A DNA stretch of 64,000 nt, taken from assembly GCF_000708045.1 (NCBI RefSeq), contig NZ_ANIE01000007.1, positions 248,001-312,000 on the forward strand. Reading direction: 5' to 3'. Each line of letters opens with the position of its first letter. Position 1 is the stretch's first letter. A program made the position numbers and the translations under genes. Shown piece after piece: positions 32,624 through 42,259 of this stretch. This DNA comes from Marinobacter nitratireducens. GTDB taxonomy: Bacteria > Pseudomonadota > Gammaproteobacteria > Pseudomonadales > Oleiphilaceae. A model generated the notes under the pieces. The model saw only the letters and a list, made by a program, of their open reading frames with translations. It had not been told where the DNA came from and made no database searches.

Positions 32624-34204
32624 ATGGCAAACCAGGCTAACACCCCCGTCCGTCGCGCATTGATCAGCGTGAGTGATAAAACCGGCATCGTCGAATTCGG
32701 CCGTGCCCTCGCCGACCGTGGCATTGAACTGCTCTCAACCGGCGGGACCTTCCGTCTGCTCCGGGAGAACGACATCCCGGTGACCGAGGTGTCTGATTAC
32801 ACAGGCTTCCCGGAGATGATGGACGGCCGCGTCAAGACGCTGCACCCCAAGATTCACGGAGGCATTCTCGGCCGTCGCGGTACCGATGATGCGATTATGG
32901 GCGAGCATGGCATCAACCCGATCGACATGGTCGTCGTGAACCTTTACCCGTTCGAACAGACGGTCGCCAACCCGGACTGTGACCTCGCCACCGCGATTGA
33001 GAATATCGACATCGGTGGCCCCACCATGGTTCGCGCTGCGGCGAAGAACCACAACGATGTTGCCATCGTGGTGAATGCCTCCGACTACACCCGGATTCTC
33101 ACGGAGCTGGAAGCAAACAACGGTGAACTGCCCTATGAGACCCGCTTTGATCTGGCCGTGAAAGCGTTCGAACACACCGCGGGTTACGACGGCGCCATCG
33201 CCAACTATCTGGGCGGCCGCACCCCGGACAACGACAACGCGGCCTTCCCCCGCACCTTCAACGCCCAGTTCGTTAAGGTTCAGGACATGCGTTACGGTGA
33301 AAACCCCCATCAGCGCGCGGCCTTCTACGCCGAACGCGCGCCGAAAGAAGCCTGCGTGGCAACCGCCAAGCAGCTGCAGGGCAAAGAGCTGTCCTACAAC
33401 AACGTCGCCGACACCGACGCTGCACTGGAGTGCGTGAAGCCGTTCGCCGATCCGGCTTGTGTTATCGTCAAGCATGCCAACCCCTGCGGCGTGGCCATTG
33501 GCGCTGACATCCGGCAGGCCTACGACCTGGCTTTCGCCACCGATCCCACATCGGCCTTCGGTGGCATCATTGCCTTTAACCGTGAGCTGGATGCGGAAAC
33601 TGCCAAAGCCATCGTTGACCGCCAGTTCGTGGAAGTGATCATTGCCCCGACCGTCGCGCCGGAAGCCGCGGAACTGGTAGCCGCCAAGAAAAACGTACGT
33701 CTGCTGGCTTGCGGAGAGTTTGATGGCGAGCGCGCTCAAACCATGGATTACAAACGCGTGACTGGCGGCCTGCTGGTTCAGGATCGCGACCTGGGCATGG
33801 TGGCCATGGAAGACGTCAAGGTGGTCACCGAGCGTCAGCCGTCCGAACAGGAACTGAACGACCTGCTATTCGCCTGGGAAGTCGCCAAGTACGTCAAATC
33901 CAACGCCATTGTCTACGCCAAGGCCGGGCGCACCATCGGCATTGGCGCCGGTCAGATGAGCCGGGTATACAGCGCCAAGATCGCTGGCATCAAGGCCGCA
34001 GACGAAGGCCTGGAAGTACCGGGATCGGTCATGGCCTCCGATGCGTTCTTCCCCTTCCGCGACGGCATCGACGCGGCAGCCGCTGCTGGCATTAACGCGG
34101 TCATCCAGCCGGGTGGCTCCATGCGCGATCAGGAAGTGATCGACGCTGCCAACGAGCACGGCATCGCCATGGTATTCACGGGCATGCGCCACTTCCGTCA
34201 CTGA
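32624..34204 (+). CDS. purH: Bifunctional AICAR formyltransferase/IMP cyclohydrolase
   Basis: A 526-residue enzyme for the last two steps of IMP synthesis. The N-terminal IMP cyclohydrolase domain ([27 protein letters not shown]) is followed by the transformylase domain with [12 protein letters not shown], the Lys-His motif of the family, and AGQMSRV. It lies 25 bp before purD as in E. coli (purHD). Confidence 0.97.
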   Translation: MANQANTPVRRALISVSDKTGIVEFGRALADRGIELLSTGGTFRLLRENDIPVTEVSDYTGFPEMMDGRVKTLHPKIHGGILGRRGTDDAIMGEHGINPIDMVVVNLYPFEQTVANPDCDLATAIENIDIGGPTMVRAAAKNHNDVAIVVNASDYTRILTELEANNGELPYETRFDLAVKAFEHTAGYDGAIANYLGGRTPDNDNAAFPRTFNAQFVKVQDMRYGENPHQRAAFYAERAPKEACVATAKQLQGKELSYNNVADTDAALECVKPFADPACVIVKHANPCGVAIGADIRQAYDLAFATDPTSAFGGIIAFNRELDAETAKAIVDRQFVEVIIAPTVAPEAAELVAAKKNVRLLACGEFDGERAQTMDYKRVTGGLLVQDRDLGMVAMEDVKVVTERQPSEQELNDLLFAWEVAKYVKSNAIVYAKAGRTIGIGAGQMSRVYSAKIAGIKAADEGLEVPGSVMASDAFFPFRDGIDAAAAAGINAVIQPGGSMRDQEVIDAANEHGIAMVFTGMRHFRH

Positions 34205-34229
34205 TACCGGACACAGAAGGATTCCGAGC

Positions 34230-35516
34230 ATGAACATTCTTGTTATTGGCAGTGGCGGACGCGAACACGCCCTGGCCTGGAAAGCGGCCCAGTCTCCCGA
34301 CGCAGACCGGGTATTCGTTGCGCCCGGCAACGCCGGTACCGCCCGGGAGCCGAGGCTGGAGAACGTCAACATTGACGTTATGGATATTGAGGGCCTGGCC
34401 AGCTTTGCCACCAGCAATCAGGTCGGCCTGACCATCGTGGGCCCGGAAGCGCCTTTGGTGGCCGGCATCGTCGATACCTTCGAAGAGCGCGGCCTTCGCG
34501 TCTTCGGCCCGAGTGCGGGTGCGGCCCAACTGGAAGGTTCCAAAGCCTTCACCAAGGATTTCCTGGCACGCCAGAAGATTCCGACTGCGGGTTACGGCAA
34601 CTTTACCGATGTGGACGAGGCGCTGGCCTATGTTCGCAAACAGGGCGCTCCGATCGTGGTCAAAGCCGACGGACTGGCCGCCGGTAAGGGCGTTATCGTC
34701 GCCATGACCCTGGAAGAAGCCGAAGACGCCATCCGTGACATGTTGGCAGGCAATGCGTTCGGCGACGCCGGCAGCCGCGTGGTGATCGAAGAGTTTCTGG
34801 AAGGTGAGGAAGCCAGCTTTATCGTGATGGTCGATGGTGAAAACGTGCTGCCAATGGCCACGTCCCAGGATCACAAGCGGGTTGGCGACGGCGACACGGG
34901 CCCCAACACCGGTGGCATGGGTGCCTACTCACCGGCTCCGGTGGTGACCGCCGATGTACACCAGCGCATTATGGACGAAGTCATCTACCCCACGGTTCGG
35001 GGCATGGCAGCCGAAGGCCATCCCTACAAAGGCTTCCTGTATGCCGGCCTGATGATCGACAACAGTGGCGCCCCCAAGGTCATTGAGTTCAACTGCCGGT
35101 TCGGCGATCCGGAAACCCAGCCGATCATGCTGAGAATGCAGTCGGACCTGGTGGCTTTGTGCAACGCCGCCATCGACGGCAAGCTTGACCAGTGCAGCTC
35201 CGATTGGGACGACCGCGCGTCCGTCGGCATCGTGCTGGCTGCAGGAGGTTACCCGGGCAGCTATAACAAGGGCGACGTAATTTCCGGGCTGCCGGAGTCA
35301 GAAGTGGAAGGCGAGAAGGTGTTCCATGCAGGCACCAAACTCAACGGCGATGACGTGGTCACCAGTGGCGGCCGTGTAATCTGCGCCACGGCTCTGGGCA
35401 GCACCGTCACTGAGGCCCAGAAGCGTGCCTACGATCTGGCATCCAGGATCAGCTGGGACGGTTCGTTCTACCGTAAGGACATTGCCTATCGGGCCATCGT
35501 CAGAGAGCAATCCTGA
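34230..35516 (+). CDS. purD: Phosphoribosylamine-glycine ligase
   Basis: A 428-residue ATP-grasp enzyme that joins phosphoribosylamine and glycine in purine synthesis. Motifs [33 protein letters not shown] and [15 protein letters not shown] are standard. It follows purH in one operon and is closed by a strong terminator. Confidence 0.97.
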   Translation: MNILVIGSGGREHALAWKAAQSPDADRVFVAPGNAGTAREPRLENVNIDVMDIEGLASFATSNQVGLTIVGPEAPLVAGIVDTFEERGLRVFGPSAGAAQLEGSKAFTKDFLARQKIPTAGYGNFTDVDEALAYVRKQGAPIVVKADGLAAGKGVIVAMTLEEAEDAIRDMLAGNAFGDAGSRVVIEEFLEGEEASFIVMVDGENVLPMATSQDHKRVGDGDTGPNTGGMGAYSPAPVVTADVHQRIMDEVIYPTVRGMAAEGHPYKGFLYAGLMIDNSGAPKVIEFNCRFGDPETQPIMLRMQSDLVALCNAAIDGKLDQCSSDWDDRASVGIVLAAGGYPGSYNKGDVISGLPESEVEGEKVFHAGTKLNGDDVVTSGGRVICATALGSTVTEAQKRAYDLASRISWDGSFYRKDIAYRAIVREQS

Positions 35517-35534
35517 CCCAGTCCACGGTATCCG

Positions 35535-35562
35535 AGCCCGGTCATTGACCGGGCTTTTTATT
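35535..35562 (+). terminator. Rho-independent terminator of purHD
   Basis: AGCCCGGTC pairs with GACCGGGCT around a 3-base loop, followed by TTTTTATTTC. Confidence 0.9.
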
Positions 35563-35615
35563 TCGATACCTTAAGCTCTTGCTTCGCGGATCCAACCAAC
35601 ATTCAGGAGTCTTTG

Positions 35616-36554
35616 ATGCCCCGCCCCTTGTCGTTTTTGCTCTTACCTGCACTGCTGGCTGTGCTTCTTGGCGGCTGTTCACGCTATGAGCTGTATCAGA
35701 GCGCCATTGATCTGGAGCGCTCGAGTTCCGGCCTTCAGTCAGACACCGTCAAGGTAGGCTCACTGGACATCGCCTACCTCAAGAATCAGGAGGCCAACAC
35801 CGGAGACACCATTGTCATGGTGCATGGGTTTGGTGCCAACAAAGACAACTGGACCCGACTCGCCAACGAACTCACGGACGACTTTAATGTTATTGCAGTA
35901 GACCTTCCTGGTCACGGAGAGAGCAGCAAACCACTCGACCTGGACTATTCCCTGACCGGTCAAGCCAGGCGTCTCGCAACGATTCTGAACGCCCTGTCCC
36001 TGGATGAATTCCATATGATGGGTAACTCAATGGGCGGCGCTATTACCGCCCTTTACTCGGCCATATACCCGGAGCAAGTCAAGAGCGCCGTGCTCTTCGA
36101 TCCGGCGGGCATTTTCGAGTACGAGAGTGAACTGGTTGAGCTGGTTACCAACGGCGAGAACCCCCTGATTCCCAGCCAGGAGGGCGATCTCGAGCGCCTG
36201 ATGGCCTTTGCGCTGGAGGAGCCGCCTTTTGTGCCATGGCCGATCCTCGGAGTAATGGAAGAAAAGGCCATCGCCAACCGTGAGATCAATCAGGTCATTT
36301 TCGCGGCCCTCCGGGAAAGTAATGATGACCCGGCCTTCAAAGAACGCATTTCCGGAATCCAAGCCCCCGTTTTGCTGATCTGGGGCAAGGAAGACCGGGT
36401 CATAAACTATCAGAATGGCCAGGTTTTCGAGGCGACCATTCCCAATGCAGAATTGATTCTGATGGACGACATCGGTCACGCACCAATGATCGAAGCGCCA
36501 GAAGAGTCAGCCCGACTTTTTCGTGAATTTCTGGCATCACGCGCATCACGGTAG
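35616..36554 (+). CDS. Alpha/beta hydrolase lipoprotein
   Basis: A 312-residue lipoprotein: signal peptide with lipobox (LLGGC, Cys near residue 21), then an alpha/beta-hydrolase fold. The oxyanion motif is VHGFGANKDNW, the nucleophile elbow is GNSMGG, and the catalytic His is in DDIGHAPMIEAPE, with an Asp in WGKEDRV. The substrate is unknown; esterase, lipase or epoxide hydrolase relatives are possible. The ATG at 35616 has AGGA about 7 bases upstream. It stands alone after the purD terminator. Confidence 0.88.
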   Translation: MPRPLSFLLLPALLAVLLGGCSRYELYQSAIDLERSSSGLQSDTVKVGSLDIAYLKNQEANTGDTIVMVHGFGANKDNWTRLANELTDDFNVIAVDLPGHGESSKPLDLDYSLTGQARRLATILNALSLDEFHMMGNSMGGAITALYSAIYPEQVKSAVLFDPAGIFEYESELVELVTNGENPLIPSQEGDLERLMAFALEEPPFVPWPILGVMEEKAIANREINQVIFAALRESNDDPAFKERISGIQAPVLLIWGKEDRVINYQNGQVFEATIPNAELILMDDIGHAPMIEAPEESARLFREFLASRASR

Positions 36555-36645
36555 CGGTCGACAGCTTCCACCTTGATCCACTACATTGGCGCGCAAAAAC
36601 AGGATAGCCTTACAGCAATACAATAACGCCTGAATAACCTGAAAC

Positions 36646-38199
36646 ATGCCTGAAGCTCTCTGGATCTCATTCGCGTTCGCCCTGGGCCTGTTGGTCAAGG
36701 GCGTTGGACTCCCACCTCTCGTGGGCTACCTGGCCGCCGGATTTCTGCTTAGCGGGCTATCCGATGTAACTGGCATGGACATTGGTCCAACGGAAATACT
36801 CGGCCACATTGCTCACGTCGGGGTGCTCCTGCTTCTGTTTACCGTTGGTCTGAAACTCAAGCTGAGGTCCATCATCAGCCCTGAGGTCATCGGCGGTAGC
36901 CTGCTGCACTTTGCCATCACCTGTGGCGTCTTCACCCCCGGGCTCTATCTGCTCATGGAGTTGCCCTGGAGTACGGCATTACTGCTCGCCATTGCGCTGT
37001 CATTCTCCTCGACGGTTCTGGCGGCGAAAGTCCTCGAATCCAAGCGTGAGCTACGAGCCTTTCATGGACGCGTTGCCATCGGCATCCTGATCATGCAGGA
37101 CCTGATCGCACTGGTGGTCATGAGTCTCGCCGGTGGCGAGACGCCGTCCCAGTGGGCGCTGATCGTCTTCGGTTTGCCGCTGTTGCGGCCTCTACTCTTC
37201 CGTCTACTCGACGCCAGCGGCCACGATGAATTGCTGGTCCTTCTTGGCCTTCTTCTGGCGCTGGTTCTCGGCGGTTACGGTTTTGAAAGTATCGGATTGA
37301 GCTCGGAACTCGGAGCACTGGTGTTTGGCGCCATGCTTGCCAGCCACCCCCGGGCTCAGGAGTTGTCCAAATCCCTGTGGAGCGTGAAGGAAGTGTTCCT
37401 GGTGGGATTCTTTCTGCAGATTGGTATCGGCGGCCTGCCAGACAGTCAGGCTCTCACGTTCGCTATCGTCGCCATGCTGGTTCTGCCCCTCAAGGGCCTG
37501 CTGTTCTTTTTCCTGTTACTGGCCTTCCGACTCCGGGCCCGGAGCGGTTTTCTCAGCTCTCTGGCGCTGACTAATTACAGCGAGTTCGGGCTGATTGTCG
37601 CCAGCATTGCGCTGCCGGAATGGCTGGTCCCTTTGGCGATTTCCGTGTCCTTGTCCTTTGTACTTTCCGCACCGCTGAACCGTTTTGCCCACAACCTGTA
37701 CGAGCGCTTTGCGCCGGCACTCAGCCAGTTCGAAAGTCAGAAACATCACCCGGACGAGCAGCCGCTATCCCTGGGCAGCGCCCGCGTGCTGATTATGGGC
37801 ATGGGGAGAACCGGCACAGCCGCCTACGATTGGATTGCCCCCAAAGCAGAGGAACTGATCGGCCTGGATTCCGACCCGGCGAAAGCCGATGAGCACCGCA
37901 AGGCCGGCCGGCACGTGGTCTTTGCCGATGCCGAGGACGCCTCCTTTTGGCATGGCCTGCACATGCCGGAAGTGCACTCGGTTATCCTGGCGCTGGGCGA
38001 CATTGAGGGCAAGCTGATTGCGGCCCGAATGCTGAGAAAGCTGGGATTCAGGGGCTACATCGTTGCCCATACTATGTATGAGGATGAGGCCAGGCAGATT
38101 CGCGAAGCCGGTGCCAACGACGCCTACCTGACCATGAACGAAACCGGCGTTGCCCTGGCCAGCCATATCATCGGGCGCGACAGCGGTCAGGCGGGTTGA
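36646..38199 (+). CDS. CPA2-type cation:proton antiporter with TrkA-N domain
   Basis: A 517-residue membrane protein of the KefB/YbaL group. About 12 helices cover residues 1-370, followed by a cytoplasmic Rossmann domain opening VLIMGMGRTGTAAYDWIA. Compared with E. coli KefB (601 residues) the regulatory tail is short: one RCK-N domain and no RCK-C. These proteins exchange K+ or Na+ for H+. No partner such as KefG is adjacent. Confidence 0.88.
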   Translation: MPEALWISFAFALGLLVKGVGLPPLVGYLAAGFLLSGLSDVTGMDIGPTEILGHIAHVGVLLLLFTVGLKLKLRSIISPEVIGGSLLHFAITCGVFTPGLYLLMELPWSTALLLAIALSFSSTVLAAKVLESKRELRAFHGRVAIGILIMQDLIALVVMSLAGGETPSQWALIVFGLPLLRPLLFRLLDASGHDELLVLLGLLLALVLGGYGFESIGLSSELGALVFGAMLASHPRAQELSKSLWSVKEVFLVGFFLQIGIGGLPDSQALTFAIVAMLVLPLKGLLFFFLLLAFRLRARSGFLSSLALTNYSEFGLIVASIALPEWLVPLAISVSLSFVLSAPLNRFAHNLYERFAPALSQFESQKHHPDEQPLSLGSARVLIMGMGRTGTAAYDWIAPKAEELIGLDSDPAKADEHRKAGRHVVFADAEDASFWHGLHMPEVHSVILALGDIEGKLIAARMLRKLGFRGYIVAHTMYEDEARQIREAGANDAYLTMNETGVALASHIIGRDSGQAG

Positions 38200-38206
38200 G
38201 CAAGCC

Positions 38207-39559
38207 TCAGAGAGCGCAGCTGCGGAAACCGGTATACACATCATTCCTCTGCGGCAGGTAGGCCTGCCGATAGGTTCCCCGGATCAGGCAGGATGAGGTG
38301 GCACAACTGCCACCCCGGGTTACCTTGTGATCCCCAAACTGCAAGGTCGACATGAATGGGTACATATCCACCTTGAACCCATCGTAGGGCAGAAACTGGG
38401 TGCTGGTCCATTCCCAGGCGCTCCCGATCATTTGCCGGCAACCGAAGGGGCTGTCTCCGGCAGGGAAGTCAAAGACCGGGTGCTGGCCCATGCCCTGCCC
38501 GTCCAGATCTGCCGAGGCGCCACCTGGCACCTGATTACCCCAGGGGAATCGTTGAAATGGCTCACCCGGCCGGTTGGCCAGCGCAGCCACTTCCCACTCG
38601 AACTCCGACGGCAGACGGCGCCCCGCCCAACGGCACCAGGCTTCGGCTTCCCAGTAACTGACGTGCAGAACCGGGGCGTCAATCTTCAATGGCTGCCAAT
38701 GATCAAACACACGCTCCTGCCACTGGTTTCCGTGCCAGCGCCAGTAAAGTGGATGCCGGGGCGCCCGGAACATCGGTTCGCGGCAGCCGTGAACCAGGGC
38801 CACGTCTGTCTCGGTATCCAGCCACTTACGCCCACCAAATGACCAGAGTTCTGTCCGTTGATACCCCCCATCCTCCACAAACGCGAGGAAATCCCCGTTG
38901 GAAACCGGCTGTTTCGAGATAGCGAATGCCGGCAATTCAACTTCGAAACGCGGCTTTTCACAGTCAAAGGCAAAGTCGTCAGTTGCATAACAGCCGGACT
39001 CTCCCGGCATACCGATCAACCAACGCCCTGCCGGAATGTCGGCATCACCGGGCACCGGATCACCCGGCGCGGGACGATCCCCGGAGAACGACGAGGGGGC
39101 CGGATAGCCCACCGTTTGCCGGCACCAGATCAACGACTCGATGTGCATGTTCTGGTGGAAGATGGCATAGCGGTAGAGGTAGAGCGCGCGGTCGGTGAGC
39201 GGCTGTTCGCGAATCCGTTCCGCAATCCGACTGTAAACCGTATCGAAATACTGGAGTGTGGCGTTTCTCGCGGGGAACAGATCCCGGCGCCAGCGATCCG
39301 GATGGTCCACATGGAAGGAATCCCAGAGATCGTCCATGGAAGGGTCGATACTCGGCACGCCATCCAGCAGATTGAGCACAAAGACCTCATAGAAAAAGGC
39401 CGAGTGCCCCATCTCCCAGAGCGGCGGGTTCACACCACGATGGTAGGGAACGTCGAGGGCTGCATCCGGCAAGGATGTCACGAGTTCACGGGTACGGGTT
39501 CTGGCCTTCTCAAGCGCCGCCAGCAAACCATCACGTGTGGCGACCTGCTCCGTCACCAT
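38207..39559 (-). CDS. EgtB/SenA-like non-haem iron enzyme
   Basis: A 450-residue protein with an N-terminal DinB-like domain and a C-terminal formylglycine-generating-enzyme/EgtB-type sulfatase-modifying domain. Three iron-ligand histidines are in the expected places: H52 (MGH) and the HQNMH pair H135/H139. EgtB enzymes join a thiol to hercynine to make ergothioneine sulfoxide; SenA does the selenium version, and NPPLWE resembles SenA. No EgtD or SenB/SenC gene is adjacent, so the substrate is open. I used ATG 39559; an in-frame TTG at 39637 adds a hydrophobic stretch but is unlikely. Confidence 0.8.
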   Translation of the reverse strand: MVTEQVATRDGLLAALEKARTRTRELVTSLPDAALDVPYHRGVNPPLWEMGHSAFFYEVFVLNLLDGVPSIDPSMDDLWDSFHVDHPDRWRRDLFPARNATLQYFDTVYSRIAERIREQPLTDRALYLYRYAIFHQNMHIESLIWCRQTVGYPAPSSFSGDRPAPGDPVPGDADIPAGRWLIGMPGESGCYATDDFAFDCEKPRFEVELPAFAISKQPVSNGDFLAFVEDGGYQRTELWSFGGRKWLDTETDVALVHGCREPMFRAPRHPLYWRWHGNQWQERVFDHWQPLKIDAPVLHVSYWEAEAWCRWAGRRLPSEFEWEVAALANRPGEPFQRFPWGNQVPGGASADLDGQGMGQHPVFDFPAGDSPFGCRQMIGSAWEWTSTQFLPYDGFKVDMYPFMSTLQFGDHKVTRGGSCATSSCLIRGTYRQAYLPQRNDVYTGFRSCAL

Positions 39560-39823
39560 TTGTGTTTCATCCACGTTATCGACCTCACCCACAGATTCAG
39601 AAACCCAGAATAGCAAACCAGCCAGAGCCAAGCACAACTCGAGGTCAGGGCATCGCCATGCCCGATCGCACCTCAGTCACAAAAGAGCACACAAAATGAA
39701 CCTTAGCTCACAATGGCCTCATGAATCTCTGTTAATGTTAGTTCTGCATACAAGCTTCCCCCGACCCCGGAAGCGCGGCTGAGCGCCGCAGTTCGTCAAG
39801 GAAAACAACCGCAGGGATTATAT

Positions 39824-41125
39824 ATGTCAGAACAACTCTATCAGATCGTTTTTACCGGCCAGGTTCTGGAAGGCTTCGATAAAGAACAGGTCAAAGCCAA
39901 CCTGAAAGACCTCTTCAAGGCATCAGAGGGCCGCATCGACAAGCTCTTCTCACCGGAGCCCTCTGTACTCAAGTCTGGTCTGAGCCAGAAACATGCCGAC
40001 ATCTACGAACAGCGACTGACTGCGGCGGGCGCCGATATCCGGGTCATTCCGGCCATCGACACGGAAAAGGTTGCAGCCACCGATACCCCGATCAACCCAC
40101 CCACACCACCGACCGAGCCGTCCAGACCGGACACCGGGCCAACCCGTCGCGCGGCGCCATTTTCATTCACCGGTCGCGGTGGCGAGTACTTTGGGATCTG
40201 GATTGTTAACATTCTGCTGACCATTCTGACCCTCGGGATCTACTCAGCCTGGGCCACAGTCCGCAACAACCAGTACTTTTACGGCAACACGCAGCTCGAC
40301 GATTCCAGTTTCCAGTACCTCGCCAATCCCATCACGATTCTCAAAGGGCGATTAATCGCACTGGCGGTCCTGGTAGCCTATGCCGTGCTGTCCGAACTCT
40401 TTATTGAGGCAGCCATTATTTTCGCCATCGCTTTCGTCTTCGCAGTGCCCTGGATCATGATCCGGTCGCTTCGTTTCAAGGCCATCAACAGTGCGTATCG
40501 CAACATCCGGTTTGATTTCAAAGGCAGCTATGGCGCCGCCTTTATGGTGACCTTTGTGTGGCCGCTCCTGAACGTGTTGTGCCTGCTCCTGCTGACCCCT
40601 CTGGTGTTCCGAAAGACTCATGAGTTTGTCGCCAATGGCAGTCACTACGGCACCACACCGTTTGAGTTCCAGGCAACCAACGGCGACTATTACCGCCTCT
40701 TCGGTATCGCTCTGCTGATCGGGCTTGGCTTTGGCGTCGCAGCCTTCCTGGCGATGCAAACCGGCAGCATGACGCTGGCCATGCTGATCGGTGTTGCCGG
40801 TTACCTGACAATTTTCGGCTTTTTCATGGCTGGCGTTGCCAACCTGTTCTTCCGTTCGGTGACCCTCGAAAAGCACGGATTCGAATCGGGTCTCAAGCCC
40901 GCCCAGATGGTCTGGATCTACCTGAGCAACAGCTTTCTTGTGGTCCTGACTCTGGGTTTGTTCACCCCCTGGGCAAAAGTCCGAATGGCCCGTTACCGTG
41001 CCGATTGCACCACTATGCAGATTGCCGGTGACCTGAACCATTTCGTGGCGGCAGAGAAAAACCGCACCAGCGCACTAGGCCAGGAGCTCGGAGACGCCTT
41101 TGATGTCGAATTTGCCGCGATCTGA
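39824..41125 (+). CDS. YjgN/DUF898 family membrane protein with N-terminal domain
   Basis: A 433-residue membrane protein. Residues 1-80 form a soluble domain (YQIVFTGQVLEGFDKEQVKANLKDLF), then a Pro/Thr linker, then the YjgN (DUF898) membrane region with about eight helices starting FTGRGGEYFGIWIVNILLT. The two halves of the membrane part repeat the pattern LTLGIYSAWATVR / LTLGLFTPWAKVR, indicating internal duplication. Function is unknown. It overlaps the M48 protease start by 23 bp, so the two are linked. Confidence 0.88.
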   Translation: MSEQLYQIVFTGQVLEGFDKEQVKANLKDLFKASEGRIDKLFSPEPSVLKSGLSQKHADIYEQRLTAAGADIRVIPAIDTEKVAATDTPINPPTPPTEPSRPDTGPTRRAAPFSFTGRGGEYFGIWIVNILLTILTLGIYSAWATVRNNQYFYGNTQLDDSSFQYLANPITILKGRLIALAVLVAYAVLSELFIEAAIIFAIAFVFAVPWIMIRSLRFKAINSAYRNIRFDFKGSYGAAFMVTFVWPLLNVLCLLLLTPLVFRKTHEFVANGSHYGTTPFEFQATNGDYYRLFGIALLIGLGFGVAAFLAMQTGSMTLAMLIGVAGYLTIFGFFMAGVANLFFRSVTLEKHGFESGLKPAQMVWIYLSNSFLVVLTLGLFTPWAKVRMARYRADCTTMQIAGDLNHFVAAEKNRTSALGQELGDAFDVEFAAI

Positions 41126-42176
41126 ACTGGTCATTAGCGGACAGTTCTATTCCGGCAACAGCTCCGATCGGCAGGACGCGCAATTGCGTTCTGCCGATGG
41201 CGCCGTACTGATCAGTGCCGGCGCCATGCGGCTTGCTCTGTCACAGGACCAGATCCGAATCTCCCCCCGTATCGGCGACACGCCCAGATACCTCCATCTG
41301 CCCGATGACGCCGTTTTCGAAACTAACGACAACAAACGTGTGGACCAGCTCAGCCGAAGCATCCGCAAAGGCCGAGGCGGTCGCATGCTGCATTACCTGG
41401 AGCATCATCTTGGTCTGATCCTGGTGGCTGTCGTGGTGACCATTGCAGCTTCTGCACTCACCTTCGTCCACGGCGTCCCCTGGACGGCCAGGCTCGTGGC
41501 CCAGGCGCTGCCGGCCGCTGTGGCCGAACAACTGGGCGAAACCACCCTGATGTCGCTGGACGAAACCTGGCTGGCCCCCTCCGAGCTTCCGGAAAGTCGA
41601 CTGCAGGAGCTCCGGCAAAGCTTCTTGCCCTACCTGGCGCCCGTCAGTGATACCCCCCTTAAGGTTGTGTTTCGCGCATCCGACACTATCGGCGCCAATG
41701 CCCTGGCCTTACCGGACGGCACGGTGATTTTTACCGACGACCTGGTGAGCCTGGCCGAACACGATGATGAACTGATCGCCATTCTGACTCACGAGATTGG
41801 CCATGTAGCCCACCGTCATGGTCTTCAGGGCATGGTGCAGTCGTCACTGACCTTCTGGCTGTTTGTCATGATGACCGGCGACCTTTCCGCATTCTCAGAT
41901 ACAACCGTCGCTGTGCCGGCGGTGTTGATGAGCCTGTCCTATTCCCGTGAAATGGAGCGGCAAGCGGACGCCTACGCACTTCAAACCATGAAGTCCCGGG
42001 GGCTGGATCCGGCACACTTTGCCAATATCCTGGCCCGCTTATCGGAGTCCCACGGCGCGGAAATCTCTGACACCGAAAAGAGTCACTGGGATCAATTGGG
42101 AGATCTGCTTTCAAGCCACCCCGCGACCCGGGAGCGAATCGAGCAGATTCGGCAGCAGAATATAACCGCTGACTGA
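41103..42176 (+). CDS. M48 family membrane-anchored zinc metalloprotease
   Basis: A 357-residue protein with a soluble N-terminus, one membrane helix near residues 100-120, and an M48 peptidase domain with the zinc motif HEIGHVAHRHG and the third ligand region SREMERQADAYA. Relatives (BepA, LoiP, YcaL) maintain or degrade envelope proteins. The ATG at 41103 lies within the end of the DUF898 gene, an arrangement often seen for yjgN-M48 pairs, suggesting that the protease acts with that membrane protein. Confidence 0.9.
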   Translation: MSNLPRSELVISGQFYSGNSSDRQDAQLRSADGAVLISAGAMRLALSQDQIRISPRIGDTPRYLHLPDDAVFETNDNKRVDQLSRSIRKGRGGRMLHYLEHHLGLILVAVVVTIAASALTFVHGVPWTARLVAQALPAAVAEQLGETTLMSLDETWLAPSELPESRLQELRQSFLPYLAPVSDTPLKVVFRASDTIGANALALPDGTVIFTDDLVSLAEHDDELIAILTHEIGHVAHRHGLQGMVQSSLTFWLFVMMTGDLSAFSDTTVAVPAVLMSLSYSREMERQADAYALQTMKSRGLDPAHFANILARLSESHGAEISDTEKSHWDQLGDLLSSHPATRERIEQIRQQNITAD

Positions 42177-42187
42177 ATTTCAGGCAT

Positions 42188-42213
42188 AAAAAAACCCCGC
42201 CAGTGGCGGGGTT
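42188..42213. terminator. Bidirectional terminator between M48 gene and aceA
   Basis: AAAAAACCCCGCCA and TGGCGGGGTTT form a strong hairpin with A and T runs on both sides, between converging genes. Confidence 0.9.
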
Positions 42214-42221
42214 TCTGGTGA

Positions 42222-42240
42222 CTCCCGGCAAAGCCGGGAG
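42222..42240. repeat. Second hairpin downstream of aceA
   Basis: CTCCCGGC-AAA-GCCGGGAG is a perfect 8-bp stem with a 3-base loop just beyond the terminator. It may protect transcript ends. Confidence 0.7.
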
Positions 42241-42259
42241 CGACTACCTGACCGTTCGA

